A DNA stretch of 64,000 bases from Isoetes taiwanensis (taxonomy: Eukaryota > Streptophyta > Lycopodiopsida > Isoetales > Isoetaceae): assembly GCA_021234155.1 (NCBI GenBank), contig JAJEKV010000064.1, forward strand, positions 6,138,001 through 6,202,000. The letters are read 5' to 3'. Numbering within the stretch: the first letter of the stretch is position 1; each line of letters starts with the position of its first letter. Below the pieces are notes generated by a model. It was not told the origin of the DNA and searched no databases. It was given only the letters and a program-made list of their open reading frames with translations. Shown in pieces: positions 34,892 to 46,010 of the stretch. Made by a program: the position numbers and the translations under genes.

Positions 34892-34925
34892 CTAGTTATG
34901 GTGCCCGGCGTTGCCGGGCTTTACT
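34892..34925 (-). mobile_element. Helitron 3' terminus
   Basis: On the minus strand the sequence reads a 7-bp hairpin, GCCCGGC-AAC-GCCGGGC (34919-34903), then ACCATAA, then CTAG ending at 34892, followed by T. A short GC hairpin 7-12 bases before a CTRR end, with insertion before T, is the hallmark of Helitron rolling-circle transposons. The body should extend rightward; no 5' TC end or Rep/helicase gene was found, so it is probably a short non-autonomous copy. Confidence 0.65.
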
Positions 34926-35202
34926 ACAATTTGAAAGGGTGGTTGTTTGATTATTAGCTAGAATAAAGAATGCATGGCAACTTTTGTATCTGACATGATG
35001 CTAAAAAGGGAGGAGGGTGTGAATGTGAGTTGGGATGTGAGAGGGATTATTGCATGTTTTATGCTGATTTGTTGTATAATGTGCCAAAGAGGACGCCTCT
35101 AGCTACATGGCAAAATACATCATATTATAAAAGAATGGAAGCCCCGGTAAATGGCGGCATACACTTGGATTTCAATAAAGACTGCTCAGATTATTTACCT
35201 TT

Positions 35203-35523
35203 GGGCATAAGCATGCTACACCCTATCAAAAAAAGTACCATTTAGGAACCATAAAACTACCTAAAAAAGTACCCAATACTGGGTGCTGGGTACTTTTATA
35301 ATATCTCAATAACTATAAATGTTAAATTGAATGCATTCATTTTGGCCTCCAATAGTATTATCTCTATCTTAATCTTGAACGTTGATATGCTTTTCACATT
35401 TAATATTGAACTTTTGAATTAGTTTTGACGAAAAGAACAAGAAAATAGTACCCAATCCAAAAGTACCTAGTGCAGGTACTTTGGCAGGTTCCAAAAATGG
35501 CAGGGTGTAGCATGCATATGCCC
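35203..35523. mobile_element. MITE with 22-bp inverted ends, family not assigned
   Basis: Left end 35203-35224 (GGGCATAAGCATGCTACACC...) and right end 35502-35523 are inverted repeats with one mismatch in 22. The interior contains 'agtaccc'/'gggtact' inverted motifs. 'tttac' occurs on both sides but a clean target duplication was not fixed. No coding capacity. Confidence 0.75.
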
Positions 35524-35904
35524 CTTTACAATTCATAGTCTATCTCATCTTATGTAATTATTTTCATGCATTTGTTTATTGCTTAGATTAGTTACCTTGC
35601 ATATGGCATCTTATGTAATTATTTCTCATGCATTTGGCTGGCTATCTTCAGAATTCATTGTATATGTTATCTTATGCAATTACTTTTGTGCATTTTTTCT
35701 ATTTCCCTCCCTTAAGTCCATTTGCCTTAGAGAGAGAATATCATGTACAACTTCAAGGACGACGCACAAACAAAAGCTTTTCTTACTTCTAAGTGAAGAG
35801 AGGCGTGACTATGTTGCTGCAAGTTTTTTCAACTTGTACACATCATTCGAACTATAAGCGTAACTACATAGAATGGGAATGTAATTGTTGTTGCAAGGTC
35901 GTCT

Positions 35905-36215
35905 TCCCTAGTTATACAGATTTGGTTATTTTTATTGTTGTAGGGTTGTTTCTTCCTATTCTATTCTATTTCTAGTTATACACAATTCTTTTCCCCTAGT
36001 TATACACATTTGATTATTTTTATTGTTGTTGCATGGTTGTTTCTCCCTAGTTATGCACATTCTTTTCCCCTAGTTATACACATCATGTGAACAAAATGGA
36101 AAATGTGATCATAGAAGCAACGTCATAGTTGAAGCAATGTCATCTTTGCAAGGTTGTTTCCTCGATGATTGGTATTGCGAGGTTATTTCCCCTAGTTATA
36201 CACATTTGCTTCGCC
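35905..36215 (+). repeat. Degenerate tandem repeats built on 'cctagttatacacat'
   Basis: At least five copies of 'ctagttatacaca' or close variants with interleaved 'gttgtttct' and 'ttattgttg' phrases. Confidence 0.7.
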
Positions 36216-38016
36216 TAAATATACTCATCAATTAAACAATAAGTAAGCTCTACAAAATGAAAATATGATCTAGAAGCTCAAATAAAAGCTTTACATGTGA
36301 CAATAATACTTTTGGGAATTTCTAGACCAAGGTTAGAAATGTTGAAAAGGTCTTACATGTGCTGGTGCATATAGTCTTTGCTTGAGTCATTTGGGAGAGA
36401 AAGCTTGGTCATGGTGAACTACGAAACTTATTAATTATAGATGGTATTATGAACGCTCATAGGATATCAACATAAAATAGCTAGTAATTCATGTTCTCTA
36501 TTCACAGCAGCTGATAATCCATGTTCTCTAATCACAATAGCTAAGGACTAAAGATGCAGTGAATACTCAGATTTGAGAAATGCCAATGTATTATATATTC
36601 TTTCTTAAATTCCATATGCTGCATCTTGTTAGTGCAGGCTCAGACCAACAGTCTCGCTATTCAACTTGCATAGCAGCATATGCCTACTTGCAGAGCCCAC
36701 AATACATATGCAGCTAGAAAACTATAAGTAACTTCACATGTATACCTGTGCAAAATATAGAACTCCTGTAGTGAAGGTGTTCCATAAAAAGAAAATAGCA
36801 ATTGTGGTCTCTGCACATGATACAATAGAACCAAAGAAATCATTAAGTATATTATATACAATCTAGGCAATTGTAACTAATTCAGATATGTACCTGTAGC
36901 AGAATATAAACACCACAACTGTGGTTACTGTCCACCTTCAACTACCCACTAAGCACTTGAATTGCAACTTTCAGTTATGGTCAACATATGTTGGACACTC
37001 TAATGCCTGATGTACTGCATCATTACATCATGTGAGGCATCCCATCTATCTACCTTATGAGATCCACCTTATACAAAGACAAATGATGTATATAAACTGA
37101 AGCCCTTACCAAATTACATCCTAAAAGTGCAATGTGAAAATCTGTAGATGAAACGAAAGTAGATCCTTTGTCCTATGTCTCCTTTTCCATTTACATCGAT
37201 TTCTTTTTACAGCCCTTAGAGCTAGCTCATCATGTTTCTTCATGCTAATGTCTGCATATTTGGATCCCCAAGATATCAATTTACTAATATCAAAATTATG
37301 AATTCAAAATATGGAATATGATACTTACATAGAAGGATATTATAGCATATCCATTCATGTATCTTGGTTTCTCGTGGAACGGCATATATACTTGCATTTC
37401 ATATCGCGTATATATGACACTGTTTGTGCATAACCTTTTCTGTATTTCCGGACACAAAATACATATGTAACTTTCAAAGATTAGAGCACTGGAAGACATG
37501 GATCAACTTTCTCATCTATAAGATGAATTGGAATATCTAAGAAAACATTTCAATTTATAAAGGGTTTAGGATTGACTTGTGTAGATGGAGTATCCATATA
37601 TGAATTTCTTTACTTTTAAGTTTGTGCTAGAATTTTCGAAGAGCAGCTATGAATGCAGCATATATAAATGAAATAGCCTTGAAGAAAGTATACATGGAAA
37701 ATTATCTCTCCCTTTCAAATAGTTGAGATGTTGTTAACCTTTTCATATAACAAACTGGCATGTTCTTCATCTATCTAGAATATAATCATAACGAATGCTA
37801 ATGGTAGGACGAAGACATTTTTGAGTATTGTAAGCAACAGAGAAGCTTGTAATGATGATAAAATGAAAGTTAAAATGTAAGAACCTAAAATGCCTGCAGA
37901 TTTCATAACCAAGATGCAACTGCCCACAATAGATCAGGAAGATGGAAGAAAAAGAAAGAAGCTAGTCTCGGGAGAAAGAAACTTACTAAAGAAATCAGTG
38001 TTGTTAAATGCCATTC
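36216..38016. other. Gene-free DNA left of the first CACTA element
   Basis: AT-rich, no recognisable gene or domain in any frame. Several 'acttgcat' and 'tacctgtg' phrases recur near 36670-36900 but no clear repeat unit was defined. Confidence 0.4.
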
Positions 38017-38069
38017 ACTACAAGATTAAAGCCCTGTTACGACGTCTATTACGACGTACGTCGATGATC

Positions 38070-38580
38070 GACGTCAAAACGTCGTTAAACGACGTCGATT
38101 ACGACGTCTGGACGTCGTTTAACGACCTTTATGCGTCGCTATACGCGTCGCAACGGCGTCGTCTTAAAGCGACGACCTGACGTCGTTCAACGTCGTCGCG
38201 TACACGTGGGTCAGCCACGCGGCACTGCGGCCAGCGTGACCGCGCCAGCGCGGCCGGCTGGCGTGGCTGATGAGCTGGCAACGTCGTTAAACGACGAAAA
38301 GTACACGTCGTCATGTCGACGTGTCGTGCGTCCAGCGTGGCGTCGCCAGCGCGTAGCGCTGACGTGGCGGCCACGTGTTAGACGTCGTTCAACGACTTGA
38401 TGACGTGGTTGTCACATGTCAGCTGGCGTGGCGGGCGCTGCTGGCGTGGCAGCCACGCCACCTCGTCGTTCAACGACGTCAATGACGTGGCGGCCGCGCG
38501 CTGACGTCGAGACGGATGATGACGTGGCCAACGATACACGTGGCAGCCACGCCAGCAACGTCGTTAAACGACGATCAAGA
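38070..38580. repeat. CACTA I left subterminal palindromic repeats
   Basis: At least six copies of CGTCGTT-N-AACGAC(G) at about 38079, 38113, 38281, 38382, 38463 and 38560, separated by GC-rich DNA with 'cgtggc'/'gccacg' complements. In known CACTA elements such repeats are transposase-binding sites. Confidence 0.85.
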
Positions 38581-38963
38581 AATTTTGAAAAAAAAAATAT
38601 TTATTTAATATTATTTAACGGACAGTTAATATTCATATTCAATACAAGAATTTAGCGCTGGCGGAGCTAGCGCCTTATGTATCTTAGAGTCGAATCCAAA
38701 TATGTCTCCTCTAAGTTTGAACGAACATAGAGAGTAAAAGTTTGTAGATTATCTAGTCTACAGAGAGCGTAAAGAGTTTTTAGACTCTAATCTATGGAAC
38801 AACAGACTCTAATCTATGGAACAACTGAGTTATGAAGTAGGTTATAAGTGAAGGTTGGTGTAAAAAAAGGTTGTGTATGGCTTAGGTGGAAATTTATTTA
38901 TTGATCTGCACTATTTTAGAGGCCTATTTGTTCCTAGTTGCTGAAGGTTCTGTTGTCAACATA

Positions 38964-39604
38964 TTATATATATGCACTAGAGATGTAAATACATGAGTCT
39001 TGCAAAGCTTTTGCATAAGACCTGCACAAAATACATGGTACTTCTTCAAGCAAGATTTTATCGGTTTTTTTTTTTTTGTCTGATACAAATTTTTGTCTAG
39101 CGTTGAACTGATGCCATAAATTGATATCTTTCGAGCATAAAAAAAGGTCTAGAAGGAAATGAAGATTTTGCCTAGGACATTTTCCAACAGGCACCGAACC
39201 TCTTGCCCTGTATCTCCATCTCCAAGCCCATTGCCTCCGCACAGTGCATAATTTAAGGAGGAACAGCTCTGAAAAGGGATGGAGGAAAAGTAAGTACGGT
39301 GCTGTACAACTGATGTTTATGAAAATTTCAATCCAAGAGCCTTCTCTAGTCACTGGTGAACCTTTGTGTTGTACCGCCGTTAGAGCAAATCGAGTTCTTC
39401 CATATTTATTTCCTTCCAGCTTTGGCCTCCATAACTTGCAACCATGCGTTCCAAGCGCCCTAATACCGGCAGCCATGCTATAACACTTCTGTTTGTTTGA
39501 AGAACCCGGGCATCCTGTGGTTCAGGAGACGTAGATGCACTGAGGTTGCAATTTCTTTGTAGAAGCTGCCTTGGCAAGACCATTAAATTTCTTGAGGCGA
39601 CCAA
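38964..39604 (-). other. Unrecognised minus-strand open sequence in CACTA I
   Basis: Two overlapping frames (39604-39380 and 39476-38964) are open, the latter starting MAAGIRALGTHGCKLWRPK. I recognise no domain. It could be a captured first exon, but equally chance open sequence. Frames disagree on codon phase. Confidence 0.2.
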
Positions 39605-40446
39605 TTCCTTTTAAACACAGGCTAATCACAACGATTTTAGTGAATTTGGGGCAACCTATGCGCCTGTTGTGGGCAGGGCGCGTTACTTTGCAATTTAATT
39701 TCTAGGAGCCGCATGAAGAAATAGCTCTGGCGAAAGAAGCCTCAATCCAAGTCAGCTTCCATTTCTATAACAATGCCGGAACCTCTAGCATTCAAATTCA
39801 AATGCATAGCACCTGATTTCCCTTGGCTTCGCTGAGCTATGCAAGAACAATAGGGCGGAACAGAGCAGAACAAAGCGTCTGGATGAACGAAGCATAATAA
39901 AGTGCTTGGATCCAAAGCATAACAAACAGACTTGCTAATCCCAGCGTGGGCAAGGGTGCGTTTGTTAAGGAGCGACTCAGCCGGAAAGCGGCCGGGAAAG
40001 CCATTCCAAAAAACATCACTAATTCCAAAAAAAAAAAATTCTAGTAATCTTATATTTAGTTAGATTAACAAATATTTAATATAAATAAATATTTAATAAT
40101 ATTTATTAATATTAAATAATATTAATATTAACAATAATATTAATAGTATTAATAAATATTAAATATGAACAAAATAAATCGAGAATAAAAATTTAAAAAT
40201 TCGAAAAATAGAAACAAATATTGATTAAATTATATTAGTATTCAGTATCATAGTAGATAAGCATTATTATTTAATATGTAATTAAATGTTTTATAAATCT
40301 AAGAATAAAAAAATAGAATCGAGCATAAAATTAACATAAAAAAAAAATCACAAGTAATAAGAACAAAGCATAAAAAATTTAGATTGAATTCAATTAATAT
40401 ATTTCACAATGTAATTTGCACATTACAAAATATATTGAGTCTTTAG

Positions 40447-40494
40447 TTGTTGCTCTCTTCTTCTTCTTCTTCTTCTTCTTCTTCTTCTTCTTCA
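40447..40494 (+). repeat. (CTT)n microsatellite
   Basis: About fifteen CTT/TTC triplets just downstream (minus-strand sense) of the ORF1-like stop codon. Confidence 0.95.
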
Positions 40495-40561
40495 TTGGCG
40501 CCTTCGTCTTCATTTACCTGTATTATATTGTATCGCATTCATTGTAGTCACAAATAATTAT

Positions 40562-41977
40562 CTAATGAATGATACACACTTCCCCCCGTTCACGAGCAGC
40601 GGCGTACTGGATGGCCGCATGACTGCCTTTTTTGAAGGCCCTTTCGCGTTCATCTTTAGCAATAGGCGGCATTGGACAAAATGACTTCTATTGAGAATGA
40701 GCACCAAAACTAATGTTAGTGTTCAACTCGAGAACCTACATTATAAACCAAATTTATACTTACAAATAGCTTATCCAGAAAGCCATAACCGCCAGACCCA
40801 GTCTTATTGGCACTATGGCTGCCACTTGCTTCGTCGTACCTCGCCTTTGTTCTAGCTTCCCCTTTCTTTGATAATATGTTGGCCTTCAAACACTACAATG
40901 CAATACAAGGACTTAGTCCACATGGCGTCATCTAATTATACGACTCTCCCGACTACAATGCAATACAAGGACTTAGTCCACATGGCGTCATCTAATTATA
41001 CGACTCATGGGAGAGATGATGTACTTGAAATGCCTCATGAGTCAACCAGATAGGCTGTGCCACTTCCTCTATCGAGACTCCTGTAGCTTTGGCAAGAGCT
41101 TTCAGCTGCTTCTTCTGATTACCTCTGCAAAATATAAATAAAATATGAGTACAATGAGGTTATAATGAAGAACGAAAGAGCCTAATACCTGGTGGCTTTA
41201 ACATGTTTACCCTGCCTTGAACAAACCTCCCTCCATGAGATCTCTCCTGACTTGAGCTCGGGATATTCTGCTTCTAAAATCTCCTTGATCCTCTCTTTTT
41301 CCTCATCATAGGCTCCCGAGTTCCATTCACCCTTGTGGACGTTTTGGCAAATGCTATTTGTGACACTATTAGCCATCTTCCAAAAATTGTCGCCATCTGC
41401 AGTGCTGTGGCGCGGCACCTTCTTATTACTACACTCAACATACGACTAACATATGAATATGTGTTAGTGAACAAAAAAGGGCATAATTCAAGATGAACTC
41501 ACTCATATTCAAAGAGATGCCTTCGTGGAGGTGGTGCAGGTGGTGCACGATCTTTAATAGAGCTTGAAGAGGAATTAAGTCCCTCCGGCGTGAGCGGCGG
41601 TCGGTGCTCATTCGTGCGGGTTGGATCTCCTCGTCCTCGGGAAGATGCCCAAGATTGAATTCTGAAGGAGTGTATGAGCTATGACGTGGAGGGTCATAGG
41701 CGCCAGACCTCCGCCTACTTTGTTCAACAGCCTTGCGCGCAATCTCCCTTTCTGAGGGCGTCATCCCAATTTGCAATGCATTCCACCTATCTTCAGGGTT
41801 ATCGCCTCGTTGATATCTCGGAGTTCCCTGCTCTTCGTCTTCCTCCTCGAATCGAGGTCCTTTTCCTCCGACTCTTCGTCTTTCATGAGAAGAAGATCCG
41901 CCCAGAACCACGACGACGAACATTATGCATAGGAAAAGAAGGACGCAACCGCATTTACACACTACATTTAAAAACAT
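40562..41977 (-). CDS. CACTA ORF1-like protein, multi-exon gene
   Basis: The last four exons join in one frame: 41445-41189, 41124-41025, 40892-40764 and 40687-40562, the last three introns having GT-AG borders. The joined protein runs from SYVECSNKKVPRHSTADGDN through WKMANSVTNSICQNVHKGEW, KKQLKALAKATGVSIEEVAQ and EARTKARYDEASGSHSANKT to HAAIQYAAARERGEVCIIH. The block KKGEARTKARYDEASGS...NKTGSGGYGF resembles the conserved Arg/Gly-Ser segment of plant CACTA ORF1 (Transposase_24-type) proteins, thought to bind transposon ends; that is inference. An upstream exon (41977-about 41503) is charged (SSSHERRRVGGKGPRFEEED) and Pro-rich at its end. Its junction to 41445 cannot be made both in-frame and GT-AG. 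A Pro-rich frame at 42196-42017 may be a still earlier exon. The start is unresolved. Confidence 0.7.
40892..41006 (-). repeat. 60-bp tandem duplication spanning a splice acceptor
   Basis: Copies at 40892-40946 and 40952-41006 share 'actacaatgcaatacaagg' and 'catggcgtcatctaattata'. They lie in an intron of the ORF1-like gene, and each carries the TTGTAG acceptor sequence. Confidence 0.85.
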
Positions 41978-42403
41978 TAGAACGTTAAAAATAAATGGTT
42001 AACTTACATTTTATCCTAGAAAATAATCCATACCAAATCCGCACAATGGTGGAGGTGGCGGTGGTGGCGAGCTAAACCTGAACGACCAACCTCGCCTCTT
42101 AAAGGCCTTTGCAGGTTTAGGGCTGTCAATAAGGCTACCAAGCCACACGAGAAGTAAAGTTGTGAACAATAGATATGTCATCGTGCCGTATCCCATGGTT
42201 GCTGGACATGTGCAAAAACTTGCAAGTTATTTATATGGAGTGCGATGAATAACATAGTAGGAAAGCAACAAATGTTAGCAACATGGGAAGTTCATTACAA
42301 AACATTGGGATTTGAATAATTAAAAGTGTCTTTATATATTTGGTTATTAGACAATTAAAAAAATTTACTACTCTTAAACATGGCAAGATATACAATATTG
42401 TAT

Positions 42404-43996
42404 TCATTCTTTGAGTTGTGATAACAACAATTTTGACATCTCCAAGGCATCCATGCACTTCATGTGCCGTCTTTGTCTCACAACCATGGTAGAAGATATT
42501 CCAACACTTTGTAAGGCTTCAACAACTTCAGAAGCTTTGGGTCGTGATGAGAATACGTCTTCACGTAGGCACATCATTCTTGTTTTTTGCTCCTCCAACT
42601 TGTCAAGACGTCGTTGGTACATATGGGTTGGATTAATCCATTGGGCATTGTTGTTATTATTAAACCACTCCATTCGTCGCATAGCTTGCACGAAATCCAG
42701 AAGCATCTCATAAATATATCCCAATGCATAGACATCATGAATTTCGTGGTCCCCATACACGATCATCATCCTTTGATTTCTCAAACACGGTTTCCTCTAA
42801 CCATGGATATTTTGCTTGTCCATCCGAAAAGCAAGTACCGACACTTCAACAAGGGACGACGCTCTTTGGCGTAAAAATGAATTGCATTGTCCCAATCACC
42901 AATGGCCACCCACACATTTTGGTACTCATCATCAAAATGTAATTTGACTCTCTTGCAATTAAGCTTTGTGTGAGTGAAGTGGCCTTTGTGGATCTCAAGG
43001 ACACCTTCTGCTAGGGCAAGAGCTATCTCCGAACATACTTGATATACAACTCGCATTTTGCTCCTAAGTTCGGTGCCTATGTGTTTGTCGGTTCTTCTTC
43101 TGGCGCTCTAGCAATTGCATTTGACCATCTTCTAAAACGTGACAAGTTATTAGGTAAATAGTCAAACAAGTGTGCAAGTGTCTCTCCATTCATGAAAGGT
43201 CGAATCACCATTGGCCCTATGGTATCCCCACTAGAGCTAGCAACTTCATATACAAGTCCAATGGATGTATCCAAAGCGGGATGCGGGCTCTTGAAGCGTA
43301 TGTATCTTTGAGCCATCTCATACGTCTCTCGCCTCTATCTTTGCCCTTGAAAACCCATCCACTATATAGCTCATCATCTTGGAAGTGTTGTGTTCCGTTG
43401 ATCTTGATTTGATACGCATGATGTGTTGGTTTCTCCTCAATAAAGCGATCACATCCACGGCCTCTACGGGTATGGGATCAACAAAAATTGATGTGTTCAT
43501 GTGATTCTCCAAAGAAAAGTGGGGCTTGCTAGGCCCCGCTCCACTAGAGCTTCCCCGATGCAAAGCATTTTTAATTACCTCCAACTGACGTGCATTGAGA
43601 TCCGCAATGATGTTCTTGTGATCTGCACGTCGCTTCTTTGAGGAATTCCATGAAGCTACCCATTCCTTGACACGAGCCTCGGCATTGGGACTTTTAAGCT
43701 GCACTGAATACTTCAAACATGTCTTCAGTTCATCCATGGGGTTTCCAATCATTGGCTTTTACATGTCGGCCAAGGAGAGAAGTTAACATTTCTTCTTGAC
43801 CTGGCCATTTTTGTGCTAACTCAAATTGGCACTTCCTTTTCACATGTCTGACAAAATGGTCGACACGTTGACCAGTTTGCATCTCTCGGTCGGGACTTTC
43901 GTTAGCACATATCTCATTTATGACCACGCATCTAATCTCACTAACCATTTGTGTCTTCACACTCGGGGCCATACCTACAAACCAATTTAGATTCAT
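42404..43996 (-). pseudogene. Pseudokinase-like gene inside CACTA I, frame-disrupted
   Basis: Five minus-strand frames in order make one protein-kinase-like fold. 43996-43730 and 43752-43318 give an unrecognised charged N-terminal region (MAPSVKTQMVSEIRCVVINE...). 43316-43077 fits the N-lobe to hinge (SPHPALDTSIGLVYEV, VIRPFMNGETLAHLF). 43056-42781 fits helix E and catalytic loop (CSEIALALAEGVLEIH, GHFTHTKLNCKRV, VAIGDWDNA). 42784-42404 fits subdomain IX (EIHDVYALGYIYEMLL) and the terminal R-P motif (SSRPKASEVVEALQSVGI). The HRD Asp position reads Lys (HTK) and DFG reads DWD, so catalysis is unlikely even if the frame were intact. Frames are separated by stops or shifts with no clear introns, so this copy looks dead. 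It may be a captured host gene or a cargo gene of this CACTA family. Confidence 0.6.
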
Positions 43997-44366
43997 TAAT
44001 CTTGCTTTGTGACTTTTTTCAAACCTTCATTATGAATCTTTACCTACTTTCTTAAGAGTTAGTTTCCCTTTTAATTTTTTTTTAAAAACCAACTATTGAA
44101 ATTTTTTCTTGCTCTTAACCACTCCACATCAGTGTTTCTTTGACATCCCTAACATTTTTAAAAAACAACATTCTTAACTAGAAACCCGAAAATCAATAAT
44201 GCAATTTTTTTCAAAACCCTAACTGACTCAGCCTTTTATTTTTCTTTTTTGTTTAAAATTTGAAGAAACAAACAAGATATAAACAATTTGAAGAAACAAA
44301 CAAGATTAAAATTTGAAGAAACAAACAAGATATAAACAAGATATAAAAAAATAAACAAAAGTAGGC

Positions 44367-44571
44367 GGTGAGCTTGGACCCGGAACACCTAGTCTTCTCC
44401 ACTCAAGGCGGAGCCGACCATGCCCTTGTCCAAGTCTCCCCAATGTTTTCTAAACTAAATACATTAATCAATAAAATTACAAGAGTAAACGGTGAGCTTG
44501 GACCCGGAACACCTAGTCCCCTCCACTCAAGGTGGAGTCGACCATGCCCTTGTCCAAGTCTCCCCAAGTTT
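44367..44571. repeat. Duplicated 80-bp block, period about 124 bp
   Basis: 44367-44447 and 44491-44571 both read 'ggtgagcttggacccggaac' and then 'ccatgcccttgtccaagtct', with a few substitutions. They lie upstream of the pseudokinase in its coding sense. Confidence 0.9.
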
Positions 44572-44869
44572 TTTTTTAACCTAAATAAAACATTAAAATT
44601 TTATTCTCCTAGTCAAACTCAAATTCTTACCTAGAATGTCTACGAGCTGCGAAAATCGATTTCCAAGAGCAACACATTTTGTTATTAGTGTACATGCAAA
44701 AAAATAAAGACATTCAATAATTAGAAAACTTACATAAATAAATAAAAAAAAAAAAACAAAAAGACCATTCACATTAAGAAGATCATTAACATTAAAACTA
44801 TTTACATTGTTAATTAAAAAGAACTATATATTGACATGTAAAAACAAAAAAAAAAAAAAAAAAAAAAAA

Positions 44870-45370
44870 GAGGAAGAACATAAAAAGAAGGGGCCTCGTC
44901 TTTCAACGACGTCCCCTTCTTGTAATAAAAAATAGAGGAAGAATGGGCCTCGTCTTTCAACGACGTCCCTCTTTTTCCATGGAAAAAAAAATAGAAGAGG
45001 AAGAAGAAGAAGAAATAGAAGAAGAAGAAGAAGAAGAAAGGGGAGATAGGAAAGAAAGATTGAATAGAAGGAGAAAGTGATGAAGAAGAAGAAGAAGAAA
45101 ATGAATAGAAGATTGGAAGCGGAAGATTAGAAGGAAAAACCCAATGATTGGAAGAAGATTGGAAGAAGAAGGAGGAGGATTCGATTCATACTAAGAAGAG
45201 GCGAAATGGATTGAAAAAAAAAACAAGGATGGAAAGAAGAGGAGGATATAAATGGAATGGATTGAAAACAAACAAGAAAAAACAAGAAGCCCTAAATCTA
45301 TCAAACAACAAGCCTAATCCAAAAATAGAGTTGATTGATCCATTCAAATACCTTTGATGCTTGCTTGAAG
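44870..45370. repeat. Purine-rich (GAA)n region with subterminal motifs
   Basis: Poly-A and GAA/GAAGAA tracts dominate. Two copies of 'ctcgtctttcaacgacgtcc' lie at 44895 and 44948, variants of the CACTA I palindrome. Apparent frames such as 45148-45357 are Lys/Glu-rich low complexity. Confidence 0.7.
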
Positions 45371-45489
45371 CTTGAAAGGACCGCAAGGATGATCCGCGCT
45401 AAAAAATCCACAATAAAAAAACGCCCTCCAAATCGCTTAGAACAAAAAAAATAGGCGGCGGAAAAGCCGGCTCTGTTTTCAGATAAAAA

Positions 45490-46010
45490 GTTACAGACGT
45501 CGTTCAACGACGTCGTGACGTCGTTAAACGGCGTCTGTAATAGTTGTTAAACGACGTTTATAACGACGCCAATGTGTATACCGACGTGTCTTTTTTTTTT
45601 TTTATTAAGTTACCAACTTAGATCTATTTGTTTTATTACTTATGTTTTTTATCTATATTGTGGTGGCACAAGATAGATCCTTCAAAGAAATAAATCACCT
45701 TAATATAACATATCCTACTCACCTTGAATTTCGAGTTCGAGATATTCAATTTCGTACACTCCATAATGAGTCCATACGAATGTGACCGCCACGGCAATTA
45801 ATTTGTTGTCAGCATCGGATTTGGACAGTTTAAGCTATACCTATTCTAGAGCCCCGCCCTATGCTTTCATTTGACGACGCTTTTGGTTTATAACGACGTG
45901 TCTTTTTTTTAATTAAGTTATTATTATTAGCAATCTTTTTTTTTAATGACGCCTCAGTAATTTTTGTTGAACGGCGTTTATAACGATGTTTCGGTTCCAA
46001 ACGACGTGTC
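45490..46010. repeat. CACTA I right subterminal repeats
   Basis: CGTCGTT-C-AACGACG and CGTCGTT-A-AACGGCG at about 45497 and 45516, then 'gttaaacgacgtttataacg', and three copies of 'acgacgtgtc'-like sequence (45579, 45890, 46000), two followed by T-runs. No CACTA terminus follows. Confidence 0.7.

Larger units (their letters stand above)
38017..46010 (-). mobile_element. CACTA (En/Spm-type) transposon I, right end not located
   Basis: The left end at 38017 is CACTACAAGATTAAAGCC, preceded by ATT. It is followed by an array of interrupted palindromes CGTCGTT-N-AACGACG to about 38580. The same motif returns at 44895-44975 and 45490-46005, marking the other subterminal region. Genes inside read leftward: a kinase-like pseudogene (42404-43996) and an intact ORF1-like gene (40562-about 41977). 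No TNP2-type transposase was seen, so it is likely non-autonomous. The expected right terminus (CTTGTAGTG) is absent where the repeats end; a LINE begins there, so the end may be lost. Confidence 0.8.
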
